Assembly: GCF_047663525.1 (NCBI RefSeq)
Contig: NC_092588.1
Location: forward strand, 46,856,501 to 46,920,500
DNA length: 64,000 nt
DNA from: Anas platyrhynchos
Lineage: Eukaryota; Chordata; Aves; Anseriformes; Anatidae
Direction: 5' to 3'
Both the position numbers and the translations under genes were made by a program. Under the pieces are notes generated by a model. The model ran no database searches. It had not been told where the DNA came from and saw only the letters and a program-made list of their open reading frames with translations. Shown piece by piece: positions 1-13,689 of the stretch. The number at the start of each line of letters is the position of its first letter. Within the stretch, counting starts at the first letter, position 1.

Positions 1-3000
1 TTAGTAGAATTTTAGTTGAATTAGTGTTTTGCCTGTTTATTATTTTTAATGAATAGTGTGACAACTATTCTACCTTGTTTTTCCTGTTCTCAGAAGGATT
101 AAAAAAGTTCCAAGCCGTATTAAGGAAGGCAAAACCAAAATCATTCATTTTCTCATACATGTGCAGAGGGCCTGAAGCATTTTAGGTTAAGAAACATCAA
201 AATTCCTTGCTTAAATGTATGGAAAGTGTATGGGGAATACAAAACAGATTGTATAGAAAATGCTTTACACATTACTAACGATTATGAGTATTTCATTCAG
301 AAATCTGAACTCAGGTTTGCCTAAATGTCAGAGGATGTTGCTTATACATAGGATTAAAAGTTCAACATTTTCCTTGTGCTGTTTTTGCTGTAGTCCAAAG
401 GTTACCTTTGCCCCACAAAAAGCTGTTGGTTACTGCACGCTGTACTGTACGTGAACAGCAAATTAAAAACAGAGAAACACGTCTGCAGCACAACAGACTA
501 TTTTAGTACCCGGTGAAACTAGGGCAAAGGTTGCAGCTGGTTAACAAATATTTTGGCAGTGAATGTAAAGGAGTGAAAAAGGAAATCTAGAATGCTGAAG
601 TTTGCACTATCAAAGGCTTTTCAATTCCTATTAATTTTTAAACACCATAAAATGCTTGGCTTGAACATACAGGCATAAAATTGCATTCATAACGTTTTTG
701 TTTAATAGGATGGCTTGAAACAAGGAGCTGCTGACACAGATCTTTTGAAGACAACTCCAGCATTACATTTCAATGAAGGAAATTCACTTTTGAGCTATTA
801 CATGTCAAGGCAGTTGAATACCTTGCGTGGAAATATAAAGTAGGATGGACTGGTTTACTGCTGTTGCTGTGTTCCCTCTAACTGTAGTTCAGCCCAAACA
901 GGGCTATCTTCTTTCAGGGCTTGACTTCACTGCACTGGTTATCTTAAATTACGATACTAGAACAACATCCATAGGGTTTAATTCACAAGCAGAGAGAGAG
1001 AGGTGGGCAACAGTAGTCTGAAGTGCAGTGTCAGCAAGTGTCAGCAATAGCTGAGGGACTTGAACTCTCCCACTCCATACTAGTGTTAGTAGCATACGGT
1101 CTGCAAACTGTCCCCCAGCCTGACAGAATAAGCTTCACCTAGGGTATTGGGTGCCTTCAATTTCAACTGGAAGGCTTTGTCAGTGTGGTTGAGTGTTAAA
1201 TTAGGCACTGAACTCTGGGCTAACTCTCCTGCCTGGAAAGGCCTTTAGTCCTGAGTGTGTCTTTCCTCCTGCCTGCCACACAAAGCCGGGCTTGAGGCCA
1301 GTGGGAGCTTGGCAGCTCAGCTAACGCTCAATCTATGGGATAAGGAAATTTACTGCAAGTGAATTAAACGAGAAATTACAATAATTTAGAGAAGGTACAG
1401 TCTTTCCCAGCTTGGTATTCACTGGAGGCTGTATTTAAGACAAGCCAAGATTTCCTTAAAGAGTACTAAGTATAGATTGTTCACAGAAGGCTGGGCAGAG
1501 AGTCAATTTTAGTTTACCTCCAAAGAACAGACTTTTTTTCAAAATACGTTAGTGTTGTTTCCTGTTTCTCAGAATATCAGTGGACTTTTACCAGCACAGT
1601 ATGTAACTTGGCATGCTGAGCTATCAGGAGCTCTGGTGCATGTTTGCTCTGGTTCTTCCAACAACCCTCTCTATCTCTCTTTCTTGACACTGGGAAGAGA
1701 GGCAGGAGAGGTTACAGCTGAAAAGTACATGATGTTGTTTTGAACACATTTTTGGAAGCTGGAGTGATATTCTGGAATTTTCTTACTAGTTCAGTCCCCT
1801 TCTGACTGAGTTACTGCCAGTGACTGACAACAGCAGTCCTAATAGAGACTGCTAACAAGAGAACCAGAATGAGTTTTTGCTCCAAATAAATTACAAGCGT
1901 TTTCCACAAGAAGCTATAGGCGATATGAAATGGCTAATTAGGCCTACCTTACATGAGGCAGCTTTGTAAGAATATGTTATAAGAAGTTAGCAGAGGGATC
2001 TTTTGACATATCCAACTAGATGGGTAGTCAGTCTGTCTTCCAGATTTTGTCATAACCACATCATGTGCTTTTCAGTCACTCTATCTAACATACGGCAACT
2101 GCAGAAGGATGGCAGTGAGAATCTGAGCAAATATGAAATAGAGGCCAAATTTCACCAAAGAGGTAGAATATTACAAGACTTCCATGAAATACTTTAACAG
2201 GCTTTTGACAGATATATTGTTCCACATGTATTTTTGAAGGTTACTTACCTAAAGAGGCTCATCATGGATACAGTGCTTGGTTGTTATTATCCTTTTTACT
2301 TTGCTTTTCTGACTTATCAGCATGAGTAGTGAAAATTACTACCCAACAGAACCTCATGATTGTTTTTTATATACTTTTAAACTAATTTAGTGGATGTAAA
2401 TGATTATGGATTTTGAGAGGGGACACTCAGTTCCAAGGCTTTCTTCAGAGTGTGGTGTCACACAGGAAAAAAAAAAATTTACTGTAAGAACATATTTTCC
2501 CTTGAATTTTCTAGAAAATACTAGGAGTTTTTCCATGATCTGTAACAATAATAAGTATGTTTACCAAAAAATGGTACATAAGTAGTTGAACAGAAGACTA
2601 CGTGAAGATAAGCTACTAAAGAAAACATGTAGCACAGAATTTTGACTTTTGAGAATTACAGCAAAATCTTGCTTTTTAAGTCACAGTACTAGAAAGTGTA
2701 CTGGGTAGGTCAAATTTCAAAGGCTCTGTTTTTTAGGGCTCAAAACCTTCATAAAGATGTGAAACTTCATAAGAAGTTTCAGACTTCACATCTAGAGGCT
2801 AACTTGGAGTTTCAACAATACAGAGGGATTACACAGAAACATTGTCTCAGTTCACACATATCCTTTACAAGAAGATTCAAACAGCACAAAAGATGCCTTG
2901 CTGTGCTGAGTGTTAGAGCTAGAGAATAAATGCACAATGTGGGCTCCTTTCTGTCCCCTTGGAGTCCTATGTGATGAGTGGATGATGCATTCTCATGTTC

Positions 3001-3106
3001 CCCAGAGTGTAAAGATGTTACAGCACTAGTAGGCTTACAGTAGAGGGAAGAACACTCTTGTGGTGTTTCTTTGAAATCAGCAAAAATGTTCTGGTCCTTT
3101 GAAATG
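1..3106. other. Intergenic AT-rich DNA, no gene recognised
   Basis: Only short chance reading frames (60-77 codons) occur here. None has a recognisable domain, splice structure or codon bias. No repeat family is recognisable by eye. Confidence 0.6.
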
Positions 3107-3108
3107 TA

Positions 3109-3173
<65 letters not shown>

Positions 3174-3184
3174 ATTATTATTTT
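3107..3184. repeat. (TTA)n trinucleotide microsatellite
   Basis: About 25 near-perfect TTA/ATT units run here, with one AATT interruption near the end. An apparent poly-isoleucine reading frame crosses it and is an artefact of the repeat. The same motif recurs at about 27.6 kb and 45.1 kb. Confidence 0.95.
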
Positions 3185-3988
3185 ATTAAAGTTGACCATG
3201 CTTACTCTGTCATGTCATATTGCCAGAAAACTTTGCATTTTTTAAGTAAGTAGATTCAGCTGCTGCTGTAGTTGATGAGATTGCTACAACAAGAAAGGCT
3301 TTGGAGATCCAGTATATATTCTCGTATATAACCTTTACCAGAAAGGTTATATAAGTAACAATTAACAGCAGGCAAAAGTAAGAAAATGTATCATTTTGGA
3401 TGACATTCTCTATAAGAGAAAATTGAGAATATGTGAAAATGTAGGGAGGTAGACAGAAATCATAGAGGATCCCTGTTTTGCTGTCTTCAGAGAGAAACCA
3501 AGTGAAGTGCTTCCTAAAAGATATTTTTCAGCCACATGAGAGTTATTTGGCTCAGCAGGGGCCAATAGCCTGTTGCCTTTATTGTATAGGAGCGTGGAAG
3601 TGTTTATTTACTGGTCCTTAAACCTAATGAATTTATGAATTCAGAAACAGAAACAGAACAGAAAGGCTCCAACCCAACCAGGATGGGTTGCATGAAGTGA
3701 AAAAAGGGCAAAGGAAAATAAAGACTAAGGAGAGTGGTGAGGAAAGGAAAGAGGTAGAACATTTCCAGTCTTAAAGATCAGAAGAGAGTCCTTTGTCAAC
3801 AGTACTTGCATCAAGGTAACAGCAGAACAAGACCTGTATGAAACCATGTTGAAAAGCCATGCAAAGCAAAATAAGAAGCTTCTCAAATTTGAGGCTCTCA
3901 AAGTCTTAGTCTTGAGTCTTATGTGGAAAAAATGGTAGAATTAAAGAACTCATAAAGGAGTTTTTAGTTTTAATAGTATATAAAGCAA
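3185..3988. other. Intergenic, nothing recognised
   Basis: Mixed AT-rich unique sequence without a supported gene or repeat. It ends at a minus-strand AATAAA (3989-3994) that may belong to the small frame described next. Confidence 0.5.
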
Positions 3989-4093
3989 TTTATTACATGT
4001 ATATTGCTTGAGGTGCACAGATAGTATTGTTGCATTGTTTCCCCAGTATCATAAGCTCTGTGGGTAAATATATTTTTACCTGTTACTGGTAGC

Positions 4094-4306
4094 TTATGAA
4101 GCATTGATAGTAATATATGTGAACAGTGCCATAAATACGAGAAGAAGTGTTGCAGTGCATATTATAAAGAACCAATAAACAGCCAAAAATGTATAGCTAA
4201 ATGTGAAGTTACTGCTTCTCTCCAAGAGCACTCTAGGAAAATTGTCATTTTCAGATATGATCTGTTCAGTCAAATTAAAGTCTGATGACTGCCTCAAGAT
4301 GTCCAT
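4094..4306 (-). CDS. Candidate small single-pass membrane protein, 70 codons, unproven
   Basis: The frame starts at an ATG placed directly after an in-frame TAA and runs 70 codons to a TAA. The first 35 or so residues are polar, with a possible N-glycosylation site (NFT, about residue 33). They are followed by about 26 strongly hydrophobic residues (roughly 41-66) and a very short tail, which resembles a tail-anchored or single-pass microprotein. A minus-strand AATAAA lies at 3989-3994, 100 nt beyond the stop. I do not recognise the sequence. In DNA this AT-rich, hydrophobic frames and AATAAA hexamers both arise by chance, and no splice sites or promoter support it, so this is a candidate only. 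Confidence 0.2.
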   Translation of the reverse strand: MDILRQSSDFNLTEQIISENDNFPRVLLERSSNFTFSYTFLAVYWFFIICTATLLLVFMALFTYITINAS

Positions 4307-5880
4307 TTATCACCCAAAATAAATCAACCGAGAGAACAGTCAACAATACATGATTATATTTAAAAGCAACACATCAGCACCTATGGGTAAAATTTCCAGC
4401 AGCAGTCAGATAACAGGGGCAGGAAATAAGAGTACAACAATAGATCAGGTTAGGACAGGATATTGTAGAATTTCAGCTTGATTCATAAATATAAAATAAT
4501 GAACTACTACTTTCATAGTCAAACCTGTTAAGCTGTATTAAAAAAAAAAAAAAAAAACTTGAAAAAATGTTATTGTCCCATTCATTACAGTTGAAGATTT
4601 GGCTATGGAATTAAATAGAGTGTACAGAAATAAGTGCACCTGCCTTTTTGCGTGCAGAACTGAGAAACAAGAAAAACAAAGAGAACAGAGTATGTAACAC
4701 TCATCTTTAAACTATGATTTCCTTGTTGATTTGTGGTTTTGGATTCAAAGTAAGATCTTATGAAAATTTTTGTTGATCTTTAAATTTGAAAGCATTACTA
4801 GCAAATTTGAAAGATTCCCCAGAGCTATACATAGTGCCTGTGCAAACAAAATCAATAAAAAACAATTTGAAAATCACACTCAAAATCTGTGGAATTATAA
4901 TTCTTCTCCAAGCATTTGTTGGAGAGTGTGAAGAATGTTTGAGCAGAAAATCAAGCCACCAGATGGGGTATCAAGGTAATTGGATGTAATGCAGAAATTC
5001 AGGAAGCCTGAAAAATATCTGAAAATCACACCTTAAGAAAGTAATTTATTGTACTGAGTATTGCACTTTACGTTTTTCTTTGTCTTGCAAAATGTACAAG
5101 TTTCAAATAAAAGACATCAAAAGACATCACCAAAGTAGACATGTTAAGCACTGAGGTGAGATTAAAATGGGAAGGATATTACCTCCCTGCATGGCGGACA
5201 GTCTCTTTGTAAGCTGGTACAGCTCAGAGGCCTGTGACCTTGCACAATGAGAGGGGCCCTTGAAAAACAACAGCTTCTCAGCCACTAATCTGAAGGACTT
5301 CTAGTTCATTCTCTTTGAATCACAGCAATATTATGAGCACTGAGCTTCACAACAGGAAGAGCTCTACACCACCGGGCAGACATCTGCTTGTATTTACACA
5401 ATTCTACTCCCAGCACTTGAGAGGACAAAATCTAATTTTCCATGTTGCACAGTCTGTGAAATGCTCCTTAGGGTGAACTGAATGCACCCACTGGAAGAGA
5501 AAGCTCTGGAGGCAGTCCTACAGAAAATCTGAATAACTCGCCACCTGGACCTTCCCCACTTAAAATGCCTAGGGCTCCTGAATTAGAAATGTGGTTAAAG
5601 ACTACTAACAAGAAAGGCCAATTGAGTTACAGATGAATAAAATAATGCTCCTGGAATAGGCTGCACAATGAAGGTAGGATGAACATGCATGTATGTGCTG
5701 AGGATCTGCAACAGAGCTAGCTAAATATTTCTACTTCTGCAGCACTTAGGCTAGAAAAGAGATCTCTACCCTAATTGCACAAACTCTGGAACATTCATTA
5801 AATCACAGTGAATGAGACAGCATTTTCCAGATCAGCATTGATCTGATTTCATAGAAAGGGCGTTTCATAGAAAGGGCTTA
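4307..5880. other. Intergenic; poly(A) run and a short tandem duplication
   Basis: A run of about 18 A lies at 4540-4557. A 16-bp direct tandem duplication (unit begins tttcatagaaaggg) lies at 5847-5878, just beside the Harbinger-like relic. No gene was seen. Confidence 0.5.
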
Positions 5881-5889
5881 TCAGGCTCC

Positions 5890-6470
5890 CCAGCACCTCA
5901 GTTGCCATTCAGATTTAGGTATGTAGCTGAATTCCCATGGTCACTGGAGTCATGCAGACAGAGTTGCATAGAGACAGCAGAAAAAGATATGCACCATCTG
6001 CATCTTGTGGCTGAGCATCTACATGTCATGGATATCAATTTTACTGGGATAAGTGTTTTCTCTCTTTTTGAGAAGAAAGTGCAATAATTTTGAAACCCGC
6101 AGTAGATGTGCTCATGGCTCACTCTTGTGTGCATGAATTGCCTGTGGGTTCTCAACTGTGGAATATGATGGACTGGCAGTTCATTTGATTGTATTAAGCA
6201 CTGGCCTTGGCCAAGGAGCAATAGCTAGGGAAATATGTCATTTTGACATCCCAGTACAGTTGAGCATGCTGTTCCACTTGAACAAAGCAAAGATGTCCAC
6301 GATAGTGTAGATTTTCACCAGACAGGAAGGGAGCAGATGGTGGTGGCCTGCTGACTTTCATTACAGCCACAGCCACAACAGATTTACTAACACCAGACTG
6401 TTGTGCCATGGATCTGTAGGAGTCTGGCAGGAACAGCTTCCAAGAAGAAATGCCCATACATTTCTAGGCT
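5890..6470 (-). pseudogene. HARBI1-like (PIF/Harbinger) transposase relic, frameshifted
   Basis: Read on the minus strand, about 30 residues encoded near 6355-6450 (core WKLFLPDSYRSMAQQSGVSK) resemble the helix-turn-helix segment before the catalytic domain of HARBI1-type DDE nucleases, whose usual pattern is WKL..PD.YRS....FGV.KSTV. After a frame change, a stretch near 6200-6320 (core YTIVDIFALF, then NC.G and HI) matches the family's 'VDGFA..GFPNC.GAIDGTHIPI' region. Here the expected catalytic Asp is lost and stops interrupt the frame. A third frame (6060-6150) has a weak match to the region after 'VDHRG'. Known role of the family: DNA cut-and-paste transposase, or in HARBI1 a domesticated nuclease. 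This copy cannot encode one. No terminal inverted repeats or 3-bp TSD were found. The match is by eye from memory of the family. Confidence 0.5.
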
Positions 6471-9400
6471 GGAAAAAAGGACACAGAAAGAGATGTGATG
6501 CATCTCCAGCATGGAGCAGTTTCTGAGATTGGCCCATGAAGTTAATCTTTTGCATTCAGAAAGTAGCAATACATAAATGTAAGTCACCGGGAGGGTCTTG
6601 TGATGCATGCCCAGAACTATTAAGACCTGGCAAAACTGAACTTGATAGTGGCATCTGCCATGCCCTTAGTGTATCAGAAGACAACAGAGATTCAGCTGGT
6701 GCTGGTACAACATTTGAAGAGACCTAGGTGATCCAGTAGCCAACTGGCTTCCAGGAGTCATCCAGGATGATGGCTTTTGCTATCCTTGAGTCTGGATCTA
6801 CCTGAAGTTTTTGCTGCCTCGGTTGACCTTTGTCAATTGCACAAGTTGTAGCATGTTGTAATGCATTGAGATTAGTCCAGATGTTGTAAGATGGTAGCAG
6901 GCAGCTTCAAGTTCCACAGGCTGTGGAGGAGCAAGGGATGTCTTTCCAGGTTGATATAAGAGCTTGTGTGAGTCTAGACACAGATTTGAGAACTTCATCC
7001 TCAATTAAAGCAGGAATGTACCTGTGGCAAACTGAGGGAACTGCAAGTGTTTTGGTGCAGACACAAATAAAGCAAAGCAGTCTAGAGCCTTCTTATAGTA
7101 GTCATGGGAACAGTGTAGACATGGCCTTATTCTGTTTGTCTGCTTGCAGGACTGCAGTTCCATTGAAGAAACAGGTAAACAAACAAACAGCTATGTGTAA
7201 GATTTCCACTTGATTCAGATGTGTGTATATATAAAACGTCAGTGATAATGATGCATTTCCAAGCTTTATTACAGATTTATGGCTTGAATACTTACTTTGA
7301 GATCTTTTGTGAAAAATGTAAGAATTTTTAGGTAGGTGTTAAGATTGTGCCTTTTTTCTTCAACAAGCCCAAAGTGACAAAAATGACTCTAATGATCCTT
7401 TGGCAAGATGCTGCAAATTTACAGAAGGTGGAATTTGAAGCCCTAAGGCAGCCAAGAGAGGCTTCTTTCCAAGCTGAGCCAGCTGCTAGTGCAGAGAACA
7501 GGGTGAGCCAGACTTCATTTAGTACCTGGAATAGTACAGCGGGGAAGCCACATGGAGAGGAGTCACTCTGTGGGAGTGCAGCTGCTTCATAGACCCTGCT
7601 GTGCTTCAGAGGTGCTGCTGATGCCACCCTGTTGGTCCTTGTGAGGACTTGCAACAGTGCTGTCTTTTGTTTTTAAGCTCAAGTGTCTGTCATCCTTCAG
7701 CCTCCAGTGAGGTGTGGCAGGATGAAATTACACCATTAGCTCATATTTTCTAAGTTTACTTAACTATGAAATGTTTGACAGAGACTGAAAGCTTGAGTTT
7801 TAACAACTCTAGGGAGAAGCCCTAACTAAATGATTTAAGGAAAGGAAGTTGTGCTTTAAAATTATGAAAGACTCTTCATTTCAGAGCTATCAAAGTTCCT
7901 ATCAATTTCAGAACCATAAAATAACTAACACTTTGTTACAAATGAGTATTAGAACAATATTTTGCAATCATACCTTGTAAGAAAATTGCAGATTTCTGCA
8001 TTAACATTTTCTGGTCTTACTTTTGCTCATTTTTTGTACCTCTGGAAAATTAAATGAGTCATTATACTGTAAAAAAGGGCATATAATTTTTTGATTGTTA
8101 TAATTAAAATGAATGAGGTCAATGAACTGTATCTGAATCACTGCTTTCATATTCAGAAATACTGTTTGGTTTGGATGATATTTTATGTCTCTATTACACA
8201 TACTCCACTTTCAGATGAAGAAAAAAAGGAAAACTATCCATGATATACAGACAAAATCATAGTAATTATGTGCATAAAGTTGAGTGTCTGAACGTAGAAC
8301 CCACTCTTACTAGCTGTTTTTTAATTATCTCTGACTAACCAACCCTGCTGTACGTACTCGTGATTGATGCACAACCATCTTGTGTACATTTGCCTGAAAT
8401 TCTGCATATTACAAATTATGCATCAAAGAACCTGCTCAAAAATTTAAACAACTGAATTTGAATTGCTCTTAATCATCAATATTTTCTTTAATGAGCTAAT
8501 TAGAAAACAGCACTGGATTATATAGCTACAGATTTTAGTAGTTAAAATAAAAAGTATATATATATATTTTAGAATGAATCCTTTCATCAATATTTATAAA
8601 AAAAAAATAAAAATCCTTAACCTCGGTGTTTTGGTGTCCTTGGGTCTCCCAGATTAGACTATACAGGTAGAAGTAATAATCTGATAAACTGGAAAGCACC
8701 TGTACCCAGATCCTCAGAAGTATTTAGCAATACTCCTCTTGATTCCTGTCCAGGCACTGGCCCTTCTAAATGCCAAAAGGACCAAGCTCATGAGTTATAG
8801 AGTAGATGTGTGAGAACTAAAGCTAGTGCAGGGCAAAACTACTTAATTTTGATAGCTTATCCTAACTTTACCACCCTGTGCTTGTCCCAGCACCTATAGG
8901 AACCCTTCTTCAGACAAGCATAGCTACCTGTCCCTAAAGGTGGCTCATAAGAAAACTGAAGGTATAATGAAAAGCTGTTATTTTTAACAATTACTTCTTA
9001 AAATTTTGTTCCTATTACTTTCTGGCAATCCTGAAAGAGCTTCAGGTGGGTTGGTCAAATATCATGTGGCAGCAGTTCTCCCTCTCAGGTTGGCAGTAGC
9101 TGTCGTAGTAACAAGTGAGGACAGCCTGTGATTAGTGGCTTCAGGATTTTACTTTACCCAGGGAAGTGATAACCACCTTCAATTGCCAACAGCAATTCAT
9201 TCGCTCCAAGGTGAGAAAGAGAATATGAACACTTGTGGCCTATTATAAGCTCTTCTGTCTTTGTTGGTCTAGAAGAGCTGAGCTGCAGGAAAGTCTCACT
9301 GCAGGGAATTGAGATGAATCAAGCAGAAGCAATATTTTGAGAGTTGCATAATCCAGTTTTAGGTATTTCTAGGCTCTCTGAGCTCATACACTCCATTGTC

Positions 9401-12400
9401 TGTATCTGCACTGATACAGATATATGAAATTAATCCAACACTTCTCTCAGCTTCTTTTGCTCCCACCTTTCTTTGGTCAGACAAGCAATTGGAACATATT
9501 CATTGGTTATAAAAAAAAAACTAGCAAACCATAATCAGTAATGACACAGACATGAACCTCAATCATTTGTTACAGATTGACAGTTTTTATTTACTGAGGA
9601 TATAGAGAGTTCATCAGAGATAGATAATCCAGGATTTGATTGTGTGTCTTCTGTCCTGAATTCTATTCTTCAATTCTAAAAGCACAGGGTAGTTCAAGAC
9701 ACTACATGGCTCATTTGCATATGATAATGAGTTCTTTAAGCCTTTAATGGGTCTTGCAAGTACCAAAGAAAAGCAGTGTTTGAAAAACATATTTCCATTT
9801 CCACATAAATGTGTCACCTGGTCTTATTTTCATATTCAGAATAAGTGTAACACGGACACTGGCAATGCAAATTTCCTGTCTCACATACATGAAAGGATAG
9901 CATCTTCTAATTTCTTTAGTCTTTAGTCATTTGCTTGGGCTGTCAAGGATGGATCCAGTTAATAACAGTTGCACAGGTGCATTTTATCTATACTACCACA
10001 TTAACATCTATTTCATAAGAAAAGAACTGATGACACTGACTCACTTTATAGGCAACAAGCAATCATTCAATCATTGCCATTATTATCATGGTCAATGGCA
10101 ACTTTTAATCAACAGCAACGAATCTATAACTCCTCTTGAGTTGGCAATCTGCAGGTAACAATATTCATTCCATTATCAGCCACAGTAGTAGTACTGTGTT
10201 ATTAAATAGAGTCAATATTTTGTTTCCACTACCTGAAAGAATGAAGTGTATGTGTAAAAAATCAGAGCCAAGGCGTACTGTTATCCTTGATTTTGTTATG
10301 CCTGATGTCTATATTGCAGATGATACACTTCCACAGCAAAGACTTCGAGGAGTCCAGATGAAAAGATGTGCGCATTGTTACTTCTATGCATTGCACAGGA
10401 TTATAAATACCACAGTTTCAAATGCAGCATTGTACATTTTTGGTCATGTCAGTCTGTGTTAAATTTTAGAAGAAGCTATGTGAAGAAAACCTCATAGGGA
10501 TGTACAGATATATCTAAAGTTTTAAAATATTTTTAAGTATGTTTTATCTTGGTAGACTCTAAAATAATAATTCCCCAAGCACAGGGGAGATTTCAGAAAA
10601 GCTGGTGTTTGGTTAACACCATAGTTGCGTTATAGAAATATTACTGTAAATGGGTGGTGTGCAAAAAGAAACTGAAAAAGATAGATATCAAGCTTGAAAT
10701 TATTTACCATTTTGTTGATGAATGCTGAGTTATTAGTTACTTTTAAACCACTTCTTCAATCGCTTTTTTTCTTATTATTATTTTGGTTTGATTTTCAACT
10801 TTATATAAACTGGTAGAACAACAGCATCAACACACCTTTTATGTAGCAAAGATAATTTCCTAAGCCGTATCTAGATTTCTATATATTTGTCAAGACTCAT
10901 ATGTCACAGTGGCTCTTTGGAGAGAACAGATTAATTATCAAGCTTTCTTTGTGGTACAGGAGGGATCACATGCTTTCAGTTTGTAGCACTGTAAGCAGAG
11001 CAAAAATTATTGTTTACTAAACCAGAGTTTGGAAAAGGAGAGTCTTAGCCCACCCTTTGTAATTTGTTGGGTTGTTTGTTCGTTTGTTGGACAAAACATA
11101 TTTTTGATGAACCTACTCTTCCCACAGAAAATATTTAATTACATCTTTCCCTTTTTAGTTTATAACTATGATGTAATCTGTTGAAAATCAGAAGGCTGAG
11201 AGGTGCCTCTTTAGACATTTTTAATATATACTCAACTAATGCAATTCCGGTGAAACTGTCTGGTTTTGGCCATGATTCCTCCAGAGGACCACCAGAAAAA
11301 GGCAAAAACTGAAAATGAAATTTCACTGTACATATGAGGGTGATCTGCTATTATTTTGTGATTAGGTAAACAGTTTAAGTGGACTTTAAAAGACAATGAT
11401 GTACCTCAGACTAGAGCTGGAATTCCTTTTAACAAGTGAGTACAGAGAACTTAGTAATTGCTTTGAGGAGGTCTTCTGATCTAACTCTCGGCATGGTAGC
11501 CATTTTGTTTTCTTTTTTTTTTTTCCCTTCCCACATGAATGGATTAATCCATGAATTCTTATTTTCTTTGTCAGTGGGCTGAGTTCATGCTTATCACAGT
11601 ATGAGAGTTGTTCAGCTTGTCACTTCAGTCATCATTTTTCCAAGTTTCCTCTAGTCATTTCTTTTGTCTTCTTTGAAGACTCATTCTATTTTAGGCCACT
11701 TAAAATTGGATGATACCAGGAAACTGAAATAGGTTTAACAGTAATCTTGTTCTTCTTTGTGTCATCCTCCTTCACAAGGCAATAAGCCTCTGCTTTTCAT
11801 CCTAGATGTTTATTCAATACTTATCTTTTCATTTTCTGTCTGAGAGTCTCAGGTGGAGGGATCTATGACATTGCAAGACTTTTCAGTCATGAACTGGTAA
11901 CTCAATTTCTCTGTGGGAAGAATAGTCTATAAGATTTAGAGGCTTTAAAAAACCCGCATTTCATGCATTGAGTCAGTTTGACTGTTGCTGTGCTCTAAAC
12001 ACAAATCTGTATGTCCTTCACTACCATTTCCACTGCATTTGCTCATTCTATTGCTTTGAGCCAGTTATTACATTTCAATCCTCTAAATGTTACCGCAAGA
12101 CAGACATGTGTCCTATATTATATCCTCCAGGATATTTTCAAGTGTTTAACAATCAGACATTGTTTCTGTTTTTATAAGAGTGACTGTTTCACCTTGTCTG
12201 TCCATTCCACTATAAAGACTGAAATGTTACTTTTGGTGGCTATAGCACATTAGTGGCTTTGGTGGTCTTCTATAATTTAGTGGTTTTAACAAGTAAATTC
12301 TTCAAATGGAATAGATTCAATTGCCACTGACATGAGAAGATGGAAAACAGGAGGAGGGATAGAGGGAGCAAATCAGTGTTAACCTTAATCTGTGATCTCA

Positions 12401-13679
12401 TACATAATAATTTAGTGTACCTTTTCAATTGCTGCCAATTTTATTTTTCTGCCAATAGTCAATTTTCACACAGAGTGTGAAATGCTTTCCATTTCCAAAT
12501 TTGTAAAGGATCTGTTGGACTTGAACTCACTCCAGAAACTTGCAGTTAATTTAACCATATCACAAGTGAAATGAAGGGAAAGATTCCACTTAAACAGGGC
12601 GAGGGAAATGGGCAGTGTACTTTTTGTCTGACCGGACTCCTTTTAGATGAGACTAATGCTTGCAAGGCCATTTTGCAGCTATTGTATTTCAGAGGTATGA
12701 ATATAAATGATAAAATTCATATCATTCATCTCACTGGTAAATTAGTGTCTAAATTCACCCCTTTGTACAAGATCTTGTTATAAGAAGTACATAAAACTGA
12801 TCAAAAGAGAGTAAACATGAAAATTTAATTTAGCTGTGTTATGCTTTGACTACACTACTGATTGAATTTTGTAGACCCCTGTCTAATTTTTGGTTTTCCT
12901 TATTGGTTAAGAAAATCTACTCTGAACCTGAGCAATAAAATTATATTACAAGTATACATGTGTTTCTGAAATTGCTAACCTCCACATAGACATCACTTCT
13001 CATTTGTCAGGGAGAAATGAAAGGAACTGATGCAAGGTTGAGAATATTTTAAACTATAAGAACAGAGTGATGGTCAAGGAGAGAGTCAAGCAGCTATATG
13101 CAGAGTTTTCTCTTCCATAAGTACGGAGAACAGTCACTGAGGAGAGGAACCTATAGCTTGAACAGAGTATGGTCAGCCTCCCAGGTACCTTCAGGAGATA
13201 TCTTCAGCCAGTAGCACATCAGTCTAAGCACCCATTTCTGTGATTTTACATCATATTTTATATAATGAAATGCCGTTAGACATCATCATGTCATTTGATA
13301 TAAATCAATGTCAGTAAACACTACAAAAGCACTAGGTAAACCAAGACTGGTGGATAAATTGCTTATTCTCCCACTAGCACATTTAATAAGGGAGGAATAA
13401 TAAATCATTCCTGCCTTGATCAGAAAGAGGATCATTCTCCCTCCAGCCTAACCACAGGCTGTCACCTTTAGACTCTGGGGTCTGGCTCGCCTGAACAGGA
13501 TACTTCTATAAACTGTCAAAGCAAGCTCCCAGTTCAGAAACACACTGCCTACCTGGCAATGTGTTGTTTTTTCCTTTTCTGAAAGCCTTTCTTATCCTTT
13601 TGGAACTCCTGTCTCTACTCTCTATGCTGTCTTCTGGACCCTGAACTCCCCAGGAGCTGGCTGTGCTGCCTTGCAGCAG
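6471..13679. other. Intergenic, no gene recognised
   Basis: The part nearest 6.5-7.0 kb might be the degraded N-terminal or flanking part of the Harbinger element, but I could not align it. The remainder is unique AT-rich sequence with only chance frames (up to 108 codons, for example on the minus strand at 7328-7654) that have no recognisable domain. Confidence 0.5.
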
Positions 13680-13689
13680 CTGGTCGTAC

